A stretch of DNA of 64,000 nt, taken from NCBI GenBank assembly GCA_033807695.1, contig CM066308.1, positions 3,410,001-3,474,000 on the forward strand. The letters are read 5' to 3'. Under the pieces are notes generated by a model. That model was not told the origin of the DNA, searched no databases, and was given only the letters and a program-made list of their open reading frames with translations. Below are positions 1 to 11,553 of this stretch, piece by piece. Each line of letters opens with the position of its first letter. Position 1 is the first letter of the stretch. The position numbers and the translations under genes were made by a program. Source of the stretch: Daedaleopsis sinensis. Its lineage: Eukaryota; Basidiomycota; Agaricomycetes; Polyporales; Polyporaceae.

Positions 1-322
1 ACACGCTGACTACGGCGACAGTTCAACATGTTAGTGTCGTACACATACCGCTCAGACGACCCCGAACCAGGTGAAGAAGCTGCTACAGGAACGCCCTCGC
101 GGTCACATGGGACGAGCAAGGGCCCAGAGATGAAGAACTTTTCGTTCTATACCGTCGTAGAGCTTGGGCCGATACTGTATCGCGAGGAGCCGAGGTTGAG
201 TGCAGAGTTGTAGATGTCAAGTCTGCACAGGACTCGGATACTCATACTGTGATAATCACTGACCGCCGCTGCCGCGCTGTGTAGGCTGTAGCTGGTGGCG
301 CACTCGCCGGTTGCTGGAGGGA
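1..322. other. Left host flank, no confident gene
   Basis: This stretch precedes the outer mobile element. A short plus-strand reading frame (28-213) ends in ELGPILYREEPRLSAEL and could be the last exon of a gene entering from the left, but I do not recognise it. An in-frame stop lies just upstream, at 7-9. The joined host sequence (this flank plus 15545 onward) would be intergenic DNA upstream of the membrane-protein gene at 15816. Confidence 0.3.
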
Positions 323-331
323 GCTAAATAC
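323..331 (+). repeat. Target-site duplication, left copy
   Basis: GCTAAATAC directly abuts the outer end of the left TIR. The same nine bases directly follow the right TIR at 15536-15544. The preceding A is also shared, so the duplication could be read as 10 bp if the terminal A/T is not counted as part of the TIR. Confidence 0.85.
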
Positions 332-483
332 TAGACTCGAACCCAGTCGATCGGGACGTGATGGCGGAGTGCGAAACGAGAACACGTCCCTAACGACTGG
401 TACATTTGGGCGCGGTTTTGGCAGGACGTCCATATATGGTAGCCGTGTGAATTTGTACTTCGCAGAATTTCGACGTTCTCCCT
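332..483 (+). repeat. Left terminal inverted repeat of the helicase/DUF6589 element
   Basis: The inner 95 bp (389-483) pair with the reverse complement of 15390-15484 without gaps. I count 11 mismatches, about 88% identity. The outer part (332-388) aligns with 15485-15535 less well and with small gaps, but the extreme tips agree (TAG[A/G]CTCG). Conserved blocks include GGTACATTTGGGCGCG and TTTGGCAGGACGTCC. Confidence 0.85.
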
Positions 484-577
484 ATTAGACGAGTACGAGC
501 ACGTTAGGAATCCCTTCTCCTCTTCCTTTCAAGGCTTACGAGTGCGTTTATATTAAATGCAATGCATGTATCGACGA

Positions 578-3500
578 TCAAGGACCTTCATATCGGTAGT
601 AGTACTGATTAGAAGGCGGTGTATGGTAGTCTGGCGGTGTATTACTAGTAGTTTGAATAACATCAGCCTGAGATTGGGGTATACCCGGGGGTTGACTACT
701 GTATAATAACTGTGATGAAGACGATGCATGCTGCGCGGAAATGGGGGACGTGAAATTAACCGTATATTCAAGTGGAGTGTACTGGGTGTAGGGCGGTGCC
801 GGCGGAGGCGGAGCCTGAGGGACTAGCTGTGGAGTCTGAGTCGGCGGATAGTAATGTACAGACGTAGATGGATCGGACGGTGTGGTAGAGGTAGTAGGGT
901 AGAGACTCTGCAGATTGAAGGAGAGATGGGGCTGGGTCGGTGTGCGGTACATATCCTGTTCTAGAAGTTGAGGAGTCTGAGGTGTACTGATAAGGCTGAG
1001 CGGTCGGGGATCGTGTATGGGTGCATAGAAGCTGCTATCCTGCGGGGACATTGGGCGCCGAGCTGATGATTGGGCCATGTACATGTGGCGGAGGGAAGTG
1101 TCTGTCACAGAAAGTGGTTGCGGGGATGGTGGATAAAACAGAGGCGGTTGGTGTGCACCGGGACTCACAGGTCGATGAGCATGCCAGTGTGTCGGTTCTT
1201 TCGCCGACGTGCGATCCAATGGGAACCGAGAGGTAGATGGTATAGATGCAGGAGTCGGTGTGTGAGGGTATGCGCCAGGTCGCATCCGCGTGGAGGGAGT
1301 TGGAGTCTCGGGAGGAGGGGCATATTCATGCGAGTACGCACTGGTCATCATTGGGCGGCCGGAGGTACTAGTCTGAGAGGGCGGCAGCCATTGCTTGTTC
1401 GGACCCTGTACGCGGTGAGGAGAGTCATACATCGTGGTTGTGCTGTCATAGTCTTGGCGAGGTTGGTGACTATATGTACGAGGAGTAAGAGGAGGGAGGG
1501 GGATGGGAGGATGATGCGGCACAAGTGCTGGGACAACACGACGACGCTTGGGCGTCAAACCCACGATTTCGCGGGCGTCACGACTGGCAATAGGGCGCTT
1601 CGCAGGCACTGTTATGGCCGGTGTCGGTGGACGAGTTATCACCGGCGGGGGCATTTCATGGCTGGTGGCTGTTACACGGGGCTTGCGTGGTTTCGGAGGG
1701 ATGGGAGTGAACACGATCGGCGGTGTGAGGGAAGCTATGTGCACGCTGAGCTCTTCGTGGTACCGGGTCCAGAAGACCCACTTCTTTCGAAGCATTTCGC
1801 CAACCTGGGGAGCTGTGAGAGGTCCGACACTGACGAGAGAGGTAACTAGATTATCATCGAGGATAGCCGTCGCGTCGTACTGCGCATGAATATGATCGCG
1901 AGCGTACACAGTGGCACGCCATTTTCGAAGTGCAGAGCAGGCGGTCGAGTCGACGATGCCTTTCTTCTGGTACTGTGCCCGTGGATCTACGGCTCGGGGT
2001 TCAGGTCGAGTGCGGTCCAGTAGACCGGGGTCGCATATGTCACAACATGGGACAGTTAGATCTGTGATGCAGGAGAGGATGTCAGCATCATAATGAAGTG
2101 TAACTTCGCTCGAAACCACCCGCTGGCGCCTGACCTAGTCGCACTCGATCAGGATTTGCGTGGTCGAAAGCCGCTTCCCATATTTTTCGGCGACATGTCG
2201 TGCTCTGGACGAAGGTTAGAAGACCCTCATCACGGCTCTCGAGGTCCAGTCTGGGAGGCTGTCCGTCAGGTAGGGAATCGGCCCGTGTTGATGCTCCGCG
2301 TTTGACGCCATGAGATATTGCGTACTCGCGGACCCCCTTAGTATCGGCACGCTCATCTAAAGCAGGTTGTTCATGCTCCTGAGAGCTCCCGGTGGTCCTA
2401 TTCTTCTTTCTCTTGCTATCACTGGTGGATAGATCTGATGGCATGGATGTAACGAGGTCGATATTGTAGGCGCTCTTCTCGACAAGTAGTACCGCCAGGC
2501 CAGTGCGCCCGCGACCGCGCGCTGCTCGTCCCGCTCGTTGTATGAAGTTGGAGAAAGTCGCTGGCAGCTTCCACTGGACCACACGATCAATGTCGGGGAT
2601 ATTGCATCCCTGTCAGTGGGTACGGGCCGGGTAAGTCCAAGAGAAGTGTGACATGCCGTCAAACGGTCACAGTGCCATACGAGACGTACCATCCCAGCGG
2701 CGTCGGTGCACACCAACACACGGATTGTCCCTGCTCGAAAGTGGGCCATGGCGAGGGCCCTGTACTCTTGCGACAGAGTGGCATTGAAAGGCCTGACGAC
2801 GTCGTGAGGCAGTCGGACCGGCACGCCAGACCCGCCGGACTCGTTACTAGTGCGTGCGCGATCTTGGATCCGTGTTTGCAGGTAGTCCACAACCTCGCCC
2901 CCGAGAGGTATGTTGTCTATGTAGATGTATGTCTTCGGAATGTCGCACGAAAGTCGGATTTTGGAAGGTATGACGAAGTCGAGGTCAGCGAAGGAGCTTA
3001 ATGGATGCTCACAAGCGCGCACAACAATCGAGACATTAGGGCGGTCATTGCCTTTGTCGACGAATCGACTAGGGAAATTTGACTGAGCGAAATGAAGAGA
3101 GGCGTGTATGCTTCGACGGACTCTGGCTGTGAGAGTCGCAGTCACCGCAATGACAGGGGTGCCGTCGGGGAAGAATGCACGGATTTTCCCCAAGGTGCCA
3201 TATTTTTTGCGGAAATCGGATCCCCAATGGACGATGCAATGTGCCTCGTCGATAAACATCGAGATAATGTGTCGCATGAACTTCGTGTTGCGAAGGACAC
3301 GGTTGACAAACGTCCGAGACTGAAGCATTTCGGGGGATACTAGGATAATCTGATATTTGAGAGCGAGAATCTCCTAGGGTGGGCATGAAGCAGATATGAG
3401 CGGTTGTAAACTACCATGACATACCTCTATAGCTATTGGAGAGCATGCACCGTTTTTGCTATTGAGGGCAATCGCCTTGAGCCCAAAGTCTATGTCGAAG

Positions 3501-6500
3501 GTCTGAACCTGTGCGGCGGCAAACCATTTTGAACTTGGCTTTACCATCAGCAAAACCTCCCTTTGCAAATGTGCACTATGTACACAAATTCGTTCAAGTA
3601 GCACTACATTTGAAGCGACTAGTACAAGTGTCAGATATATCTAGGTGATCACAAAAGTAGTATCTTTGTCGCAAATGTGGTGGGAATGTGTGACAAAATG
3701 TGGTCAGAGTAGTGTACAAGTCGTGGCGAAGTTTTGCCACTCCAAGCCACACAGCTCACACTGTACTAGTGCTAGTAGTACGCAGACGATCAGATCAGGT
3801 TGACATAATTATCATTGCTGAGGGGTACGGTACGTGTAGCGAAAGAGAGGCAGTATAAGGCGACTGCGCTGCGAATACGCAATAGCCTTGAGCAACAAGT
3901 ACTCGGATAGTACTATATACTAGATGAGTGAGCGTGATTGCATTAGTATGCTGGAGAGATTAGCGGGTATACGAGACGAGCGGTGGCAGTGGAACGTATG
4001 ATATGTTTGAAGACAATCAGCTAAACGGGGATGAGTACGGTAGCGGCGCAGAGGGGGGGAAAAGAGGGAGAACTTCATCCTGAGAGATACTATCTACTGG
4101 TCGGCCATGTCCTTCAAGTTAAGGAAGGACACCTCATCTTCCACGTCTTCAATTGCAGTCGAGCTACATGAGACCAGACACAGACATCAGTTGCTATCTC
4201 ACAGTAGAGAATACTAATGCCACGTACGTAGCATCAAGGAACAGGCGGTGCATCACAGAGTGATACTTGCCAAGCCGCTCGGCCTTCAAGTCAGAGAGGA
4301 TAGAGATATGCTTGCGGTAGATTCCGATGAACGTCGGCCCTTCAAAGCTGACCGCTTGGTTGCGCGGTCGGCCATAGTCGTCGATGCACGCATGAATCTG
4401 TCGGTAGACCATTAGTGAGGTACACAGATGGGAGTGCGAACATAAGTAGTGCATACTACGGTTGCTACAAGAGCTAGCATTGCGGCGGGAATCTCCTTCT
4501 CATTGGGGAGATTCGATAGTGATGACGTGAACCTATCTATTATGCGGGAGCCGTTGCTTCGTGTCGTTTGGAAGAGGGTATTGGCGAGGACGTCGCCAAA
4601 TATGGGTCTACCGTACGGCTCAGTCCCGTCGACAGTATCGTTCTAGAAAAGCACTTTAGTCAGATGACGCTGTAGTGATCGAGCATTGTCACTACGAACT
4701 GCGTAGCTATGAGGGTATATGAAGCGTTGGCCCTTCAACAGCCAGGCCGCCTTCTTGGCATCGTTGCGACGGAGGCCGTAGGCTGTGCCTACCTGACCCA
4801 CTGTAGCTTTCTTGATGTTGCCACGGAGGTTAGACACACGCTGTGATACCTGCGAGATGTGATCAGTACGGAAATGGTTAACATGTACGACACGTACAAG
4901 AGGAGACAACTTCTTCCAATACAGATTCTTCTCCTTCGGCCGGAGGCGCTTATACATATCCTTGTCGCCGACTTCCTTAGCTGCGTGCGTAAGGGCGATG
5001 TGCACGAAGTCGTGCTCGGTATCGTCAGCGTCGGGGAAGGCATTGACTAGGCAAGCATCGTCCTCGAGGGATTTTATCGCGAGGCGAACGACCGTACGGA
5101 CACGTTCATGCTGCTCTTTTAGTCCAAGGCGCCCATCAGGAGGGATAACGAGCTCGATGCTGTCCGGGTCACAGTCGCTGTTTGAGTCCTCGATTGACGC
5201 AGATGGACGCTTCTAATAGTACAGATGCTCGGGTGAGATGGTGCATCGGAACGAAGCATGACTTCTAGTACCTTCGAGGTACCATCATGATGAATAGTGC
5301 GTGCGCGTTTGACGGCAGGCACGGAGTCAGATAATTCTGCCCAAGCGATGTCCTGTACATGGAAAATGCGTGAGCGAGAGTTAAACATGTGAGATCTCAC
5401 AAACCTCGTTGGCCTTCGAACGTTTCTTGGAAGGTTTGCCTGCTAACCAGACATGAACGGATGTATATCGTAGATTGGTGCTTGAAGTAGTATGCAGCCA
5501 CTTACCTGGCTTGGGTGTACCAGCTAGCGACTTCGACTCTTTGCCCTTGGTAGCTGCTGAGCTGCCACGCTTAATGGTATCCTTCGCATGCTTGTCACTG
5601 GTAGCAGTCGCATGGCGTGACTTGCTGCCATGTCCAGAGCGAGGAGTGGTAGTCGTGCTCGCAGCGTGCTTGTGCTTGTCATACGCACGGTCGTTCGTGT
5701 CCTGATTGCGAGAGCTACCATCAATCGTCTTGCGAATGTCTTTGGACTTCTTGCGGGGAGGGGCCTGCGATCGGAGCGGGTGACTCAGACGTGCATGACG
5801 ATAGACATCACATAGACTCACCGGGGCAGTCTCGGAGTCGGAGTCGCTGACAATGACAATCCGGGAACGTTTTGTGGGCCCTGTGCAAGTTAGTAATGTA
5901 GATCAATGGAATCGAGAGTCGCCTGTGGACGTACGCGGAATATCTTCTATAGGCTGAGACGCCTGGATGGAGTCATCGTCCGAGTCGTAGGCAACCACGT
6001 TAGCAGCCCTAGCCTTCGGGAGGGACACTTGTCCGGCTCCACCATGATCATCCGAGTCGTCTGCGAATGCAGCAATCTGTTGGGTGCGGACACAGTTTAG
6101 TGCATAGCATGTAGACAGTGTCGGAGGGAGTGTGTGCGGGCAATAGACAGCGTGTGAGTGTGAGTGAATGGAAGAATTACTCACCTCCGCGTCAAATGTC
6201 TTCTGCAGCGCTCGCGGGCTATTCTCAAGCTCTTCCAGCCCGCTCTTCTCACTTCCGTCTTCATCATCTGAGGACTCCTGACTACCGGTACTCTCTTCGG
6301 ACGAGCTCGAACCATAATGACCCTTTGAGGTCGCCTCCTTCCGGGCTATCGGAGGACTGGCCTTGGTTCTAGACGACTTGGAGAAGATAAACCAACATTC
6401 GTGAGTCTGGAATTGCGAACAGGTGCTTGAGAACGTAGAGCTGAACATACCTTATTGGCAGGGGCATTCTGAGCATCGCCTTCCTCGGGCTGACCATCCT

Positions 6501-9500
6501 TGGAATCGCTGGGCGATTGGTTCACCTTGCGCGCAGCCGGTGACTCGTCATCCGAGTCGGTGAGGGGATTCTCCATATCCGGTGCACAGTACCTCCGGGA
6601 CTGATGCTGAGGTGAGTCCTTGTCCAACAACTGGCCGATATCGATATCCGAACCTGAAGTGATCTGACGTGTCAGCCTGCAGACGTGTCAGATATGGAGT
6701 GAAGTCACGTACCAGAGTCGGCCTTGGATTTCTTCTTCTTCGAGCTCTTCTTGCCTTTGCCACTTTTGTTCCGAGTCCCTTCGGGTGCACGAGAGGCTGG
6801 AACGAGAGGGCCCCATGCTACCGTGACACAGGACAAGCTGAGTGAGTACTTCACGTCAACTGCCACGTCTCTGGCTGATTCATACCTTCCTTCGCTTTGT
6901 TCTTGGCAGCACGATCAGCTGTAAATCGAGGTCTTCCGGTAAGTACAGTTATTGCAGGCAGTGGTCCACCAGACTTACGTCGCCCTGAGCTAGTAGTAGC
7001 AGGTTTGACGACAACTGTTGACTCGTCATCCGAGCCCGATTCCGTCTCGCTGACAAGTTGACGCTGTTGCGATCCACGGGCCATAGGTAAGTAGATTAAG
7101 AATTAAGGAATGTCGAGTGACTGAATGTGATGTAGGATTAAGAGAACGGTGGTGGAGGAGGGGAGAGAGTTGAATGCTGAGGTAGCGCCGGTCGGAGGAG
7201 GTGAGTCGTGACAGGCCTTGTCACCGACTTGTCACTGCCTCCTTCCGCCTTCGAGACTCACGTTTTGACCACCTACTCAGACTTGAGCGACAACTTGATC
7301 TCCTCTCCCGCTCCATCCAATATGGCTCGCAGAAATCGTCAGCCGACCACGCGTGCAAAACATCAATGCAAAGGCTGTGGATATTGGTTCTCGAAAAGGG
7401 GCCTTACCCAACACCGTGATCAAACGACTCGTCCAGCTTGCAGTACTACTAGAGAAGGCCAACCAGACCCGATCGTCTCGGATGAGATCGTCAATAACGC
7501 AGGCCGTTCCTCGTCCCAGTCCCCTTCAGTCGGCTCTACAACGCCCTCCGAATGGTCAAGCCCCAGGTCTCCATCTAGCTCTATTCCAGGGAGTCCCCGC
7601 CACGCCTCAGACTCTGAAGCTGCAGCAGCGACTCCGAGCAGTCCTCCCGAACGCACTCCGGACTCAGAGCCCGTTGCTTTTCAGGGCGACTATTTTGGGG
7701 AGTACGACGCCGGAGAATGGGACGACTTTGATGAGTATCGAGGGCTCGAAGACGATGGGGAGGTGCAGGAGACGGGAGGGGAAGTGGATGACGAGGAGGA
7801 CGATCCTGCGGCAGAGGACGAGGAGGATGCGGATCTCTTTGAAGAAGAGCGCGGATGGGAACCGCCGCCTGCAGAGCATCTCCCCGACGATGAATGGCTC
7901 GACGAGGAGGACGCCGGACATGCTTTCGACAACGATAACCCCGGGTTGGACGACATGAATCCCATTTCTGATCATCATACCCGGCGAGAGCGTGCTCACA
8001 CGCATCTTCGCATGAAGACCGTGGCGGTCCCTTTTCCGGATGAACACGCAGGAGCTCCGACGAACGACCTACGTGACTCATCGGTGTATCAACAGTACTC
8101 GTCCACAGTAGACCAAGATGGCTCTAACCCATATGCTCCCTTCCGTTCTCGCATAGACTGGGACTTCGCAAGATGGGCCAAAATGCGAGGTCCGGGATCG
8201 ACCGCTGTGTCAGAACTCTTGCAGATCGAGGAGGTATGTACATCATGTACTATTCGAATGTGTTGAATATATTGTTGAGCTCTCTGCACGGTGGCTACGC
8301 ACAGCTCGCTTCGCTCTTGGGTTTGTCCTTCAAAAACTCGAGAGAGCTCAATAAGATCATCGACGAGAAACTTACCTCTGGGCGTCCTCGATTTATTCGC
8401 CGCGAGATCATTGTCGCCGGCGAGGCGTTTGAGGTCTTCTACCGTGACATTATACAGTGCATCCGTGCTCTGTATGGTGATCCGGAGTTTACGGGACTGC
8501 TGGTCTTCACTCCGGAACGCCATTACGCCGATGAAGACCGGACCGTCCGTGTCTACTTCGATATGCACACCGGGCGATGGTGGTGGGATACCCAAGTATG
8601 TCAAGTACCTGATCCCTTGCCGATAATGTTACTAACAACTTGACAGAAGGCAGTGGAGGAGAAGACGCCGGGAGCTACAATCATTCCCATTATCATTTCG
8701 TCTGACAAGACTCAACTCACCGTCTTCGGTAGCAAGACGGCGTACCCGGTCTATATGACGATCGGCAACCTCCCGAAAGATATCCGCCGTAAACCTGGCC
8801 GGCGTGGTCAGATTCTTCTTGCATACCTACCCTCCTCTCGTCTCGAACATATCACCAGCAAGCCTGCCCGTCGCCGCGTCACTGCCAATCTATTCCACCG
8901 GTGCATGAAGACTATCATGAGACCCCTTGTCGACGCCGGGATAAACGGCATTTCTGTGACCAGCGGTGATGGTGTCACTCGGCGCGGTCATCCCGTTTTC
9001 GCAATGTACGTTGGCGACTACCCGGAACAGCTCTTAGTCACCTGCTGCAAGAACGGTACTTGTCCTAAATGCGACATCCCTCGGAACGAGCTCGGCAATG
9101 CTACCGACCCGAATCGTCCTTTGCGAAATCTCGACAAGGTCTTCGATGCGCTATCCCATGTGACAGGATCTGCAGTTGCGTACTCGAAGGCGTGTCGCAC
9201 CGCAGGAATCAAGCCCGTCCACCATCCTTTCTGGGAGGACCTCCCGTTCGCCAATGTCTTCCGTTCCATCACACCGGATATTTTACACCAGCTCTATCAA
9301 GGGGTGATCAAACATGTACTCGCATGGCTGAAGGATGCATATGGCTCCGAGGAACTCGACGCTCGCTGCCGCCGCATGCCCCCCAATCACCAGCTCCGTC
9401 TCTTCCTCAAGGGGATCACCACGCTTCAAAGAGTCACTGGCAAGGAGCACGCCGACATTTGCCGTTTTCTTATAGGCCTGATCATAGGTCTACCGCTCCC

Positions 9501-11324
9501 TGATGGTCTCTCGCCTACCCGACTCATTCGTGCTGTGTGTGCGCTTCTCGACTTCCTCTACCTCGCTCGATACCCCGCTCATACCTCGGATTCTCTTCGC
9601 CTCCTTCAACACGCCCTGGAACGGTTCCATGCAAACAAAAGCATCTTCGTCGATCTCGGTGTGCGTTCGCATTTCAAGTTCCCGAAGCTCCATTCCCTCG
9701 ACCATTATGTTATGTCCGTTAGGCTCTTCGGCACTACCGACAACTACGATACCCAATACACGGAGCGGCTGCACATCGACTTTGCTAAGGATGCTTATCG
9801 CGCAACGAATCATCGCGATGAGTTCCCACAAATGACGCTTTGGTTGGAGCGTCGTGAGAAGGTTCTTCGTCACGAAGCCTATGTGGAGTGGCGTCTTCGA
9901 CAACAGGCCTCTCCTTCACTGGCTCACCACCGCACCATTGCGCGACCTCATCCACCGACGAGTCTCCCTCCTTCGTTCACTCGCATTCACTTGACAAGAT
10001 GGCCGACGGTCAAAGCACTACGATTCGATGCTGCCATCAGTCAATACGGCGCGATATGGTTCCGTGAAGCTCTTGCACGCTTCGTGGTCGCCTACAAGAA
10101 TCCTTCCCTCACACGCGCTGAGGTCGAGCGCGCTGCCGCTGATATTTCGTATGGCTTCGCGACCGTTCCGGCGTACCACAAGGTAAAATTCGTACTCGAA
10201 GATGCACAGAACCTTGGTGTTATGGAAGCGACCCGCGATGTTGTACATGCCCGCCCTGCACGTCGTGACCGACAGCGTAGGCATGTTCCAGCGCGTTTTG
10301 ACACTGTATTGGTGGACGAAGGTGCAGGTGGACGAGCGGGTATCCAAGGTGAGTCTCCAGTGCCTGCATGTGCTCGCCTAAATGATACCTTGTTTAGGAT
10401 ACCGTGTCGGTCGAGTACGACTGCTATTCAAGTTGTCCAAGCGAGCGCGCAACCAGCTCTTCCCCAACGTCATCGATCCTGGACACTTAGCGTATGTTGA
10501 ATGGTTCACACCATTTACACAGCCTGATCCGGTACACGGTCTCTACAAAATCTCGAAGTGTCGATCTCGTGATGAGGACCGCTCATTACTCGCAAGTATA
10601 GTACAGGTGAACAAGTTTCGTCGCAGTTGCCATCTTCTACCTATCGCACCACGCCGTGATGGCATATTCCCTCGAGAATGGACCAGTAGCTCAGTACTTG
10701 ACAACTGTGATCATTTCTGGGTCAATCGCTTTAGCGATCTGCACATGTATATGACAGCGTTCTAATACATTAGGAAACTTGATCGATTGTGATAGTATGG
10801 CAACAGAACTATTGAAATTAGCCACATTTTATTGCCACTTTCCTGGCACTGTACTAGTTATGAGATATGTTGTACAAAATTTTGTAAATAGCGCTACTTT
10901 GTGTGACCCCTTCCGACTTTTAAACTATTAGTGCACATTAGCAAGGGGGGGTTTTGCAGATGACGCAGCAGCAGACATTGAAGCATACCATCTCCTCTTC
11001 TAATGACAGCAATGGACACACCATCAACGTGAACTTGTTCGCGTTCTCTGGCCATAGGTGAGGTCCTGCCGCAATCGCAGTCTTCCCAGAACCCGTAGGA
11101 GCTTGCACGATCATGTCAACCCCTTCAATTTGAGCTTTCACGGCTTCTAACTGGAACTCTTTAGGGTCGGAATCCCATTTATACACCTCACGCATCTTCG
11201 TGGCCAGTGTCTGAATTTGCGCGGGCGTGAGGATGGGTCGCGTCGAGACATTGGCTTCGGCTGCAGAGGCGGCCGGAGCGCGCTTCTTCCACTTCGGTTT
11301 CAGGACTTTGCGCGGAGGAGTCAT
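578..11324 (-). CDS. RecQ-like DEAH-box DNA helicase, 5 exons, intron 1 hosts a transposon
   Basis: A fungal RecQ-like superfamily-2 helicase, predicted to unwind DNA in the nucleus using ATP. I infer five exons on the minus strand: 10989-11324, 3425-3508, 2690-3373, 2135-2609 and 578-2061. They join in frame to 1020 aa. Walker A (APTGSGKT) is at residues 75-82, DEAH at 182-185, motif III VTAT at about 217-220 and motif VI QRAGRAARG at 392-400. A cysteine cluster containing CCDICDP at about 530 resembles the C-terminal module of fungal members of this family. The tail of nearly 500 residues is proline-rich and disordered. Intron 1 (3509-10988, 7480 bp) contains the Plavaka element; introns 2-4 are 51, 80 and 73 bp. 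The gene starts 229 bp from the divergent DUF6589 gene, within the same TIRs. No HRDC domain is evident. Whether the giant intron is still spliced is unknown. Confidence 0.85.
3545..3578 (+). repeat. Left TIR of the Plavaka element
   Basis: About 34 bp matching the reverse complement of 10929-10962 with a few mismatches, from CATCAGCAAAACC to AATGTGCACTA. Subterminal copies of AAATGTGG follow on the left side, and its complement CCACATTT occurs near the right end. Confidence 0.8.
3579..4093. other. Plavaka left subterminal non-coding region
   Basis: No gene was seen. The region holds short subterminal repeats: AAATGTGG at about 3673 and 3696, and CACTGTACTAGT at about 3759, the last also found near the right end at about 10846. 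Short repeats of this kind commonly serve as transposase binding sites in CACTA elements; that role here is inference. Confidence 0.5.
4094..7084 (-). CDS. DUF6532-type protein, companion gene of the Plavaka element
   Basis: A multi-exon gene divergent from the transposase, with start codons 237 bp apart. The start MARGSQQRQLVSETESGSDD opens a long serine-, acidic- and lysine-rich N-terminal part containing repeated SDDE clusters (exons between about 5100 and 7084). The C-terminal part (about 4094-5050) reads IALTHAAKEVGDKDMYKRL, then NIKKATVGQVGTAYGL and MLALVATVIHACIDDYGRP, a pattern I associate with DUF6532 proteins of agaricomycetes. The last exon appears to be spliced from about 4235 to about 4170, ending LKDMADQ at 4094. 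I inferred introns with GT-AG ends and CTGAC-like branch sites at several positions, but not every junction in 5000-5900 was resolved. The function is unknown; its position inside the element suggests a role in transposition or a captured gene. Confidence 0.65.
7322..10765 (+). CDS. Plavaka transposase
   Basis: Predicted CACTA-superfamily transposase that cuts and pastes the surrounding element. Four exons (7322-8233, 8305-8595, 8647-10348, 10398-10765) join in frame to 1090 aa. The chosen start gives MARRNRQPTTRAKHQC, followed by a zinc-finger-like CKGCGYWF...H...C segment near the N-terminus. A long acidic stretch follows (about residues 120-225). Family-typical blocks include DYPEQLLVTCCKNGTCPKC, FRSITPDILHQLYQGVIKH, FPKLHSLDHYVMSVRLFG and the C-terminal PREWTSSSVLDNCDHFW...DLHMYMTAF. 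An upstream in-frame ATG at 7208 is possible, but MARRN followed by the finger matches the usual family start. No stop or frameshift is visible, so the gene may be active. Confidence 0.85.
10766..10928. other. Plavaka right subterminal non-coding region
   Basis: Contains CCACATTT and CACTGTACTAGT, which echo motifs in the left subterminal region. No gene is visible. Confidence 0.4.
10929..10962 (-). repeat. Right TIR of the Plavaka element
   Basis: Inverted partner of 3545-3578. The run of seven G here (10946-10952) lies opposite a CCTCCC on the left, so the repeat is imperfect. Confidence 0.8.
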
Positions 11325-11553
11325 GAGCAGTAGATGAGTGAGACTCGAGAGGTGTACGCAGAGGGAAGTGGGAGTGAAGATGAGATAGAGCTACAACGAC
11401 CTACGACATGAGCTGCGATGTTCAATAGGCGCGCGACAGGCCAGCCACAGGCGCGCCGAACGAGCAACCCCTAAGCATATTGTCTTTGGTCTTAACTTCT
11501 ATGTCGTATTGCGATCTACGGTTCCTTGGATCTCGCGATACAACCTAGCAGCT
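11325..11553. promoter_or_regulatory. Shared divergent promoter of helicase and DUF6589 genes
   Basis: A 229-bp gap separates the start codon of the minus-strand helicase from the inferred start codon of the plus-strand DUF6589 gene. It contains two GGCGCGC-type blocks (about 11428-11460) but no clear TATA box. The short gap implies that one promoter region serves both genes, so they are probably co-expressed. Confidence 0.5.

Larger units (their letters stand above)
3545..10962. mobile_element. Plavaka-type (CACTA superfamily) DNA transposon nested in helicase intron 1
   Basis: The left end reads CATCAGCAAAACC. The right end, read inward, starts CATCTGCAAAACC, and similarity continues through AATGTGCACTA (about 34 bp in all). 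The element carries a Plavaka transposase on the plus strand and a DUF6532 gene on the minus strand, transcribed divergently. A 2-bp AC flanks both ends (3543-3544 and 10963-10964). An alternative cut with AT duplicated and CAG ends cannot be excluded. Removing the element plus one AC leaves an intron of exactly 60 bp in the helicase gene, which supports these boundaries. Both internal genes read through without stops, so the element may be autonomous. Confidence 0.85.

Noticed and set aside
388..396. CCCTAACG in the TIR as a telomere-like repeat
   Set aside because: Only a single copy at each end and not in tandem; it is simply part of the inverted repeat.
1070..1849. 259-codon plus-strand frame
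   Set aside because: It is the complement of the proline-rich tail of the helicase. No motif, no introns and no independent support.
578..3604. Helicase read as a truncated pseudogene lacking its Walker A domain
   Set aside because: The missing N-terminal exon with APTGSGKT lies at 10989-11324, and all exons join in frame once the Plavaka element is treated as part of intron 1.
578..11324. Telomere-linked helicase gene marking a chromosome end
   Set aside because: No telomeric repeat arrays are present, ordinary genes follow to the right, and TIRs with a target duplication explain the locus better.
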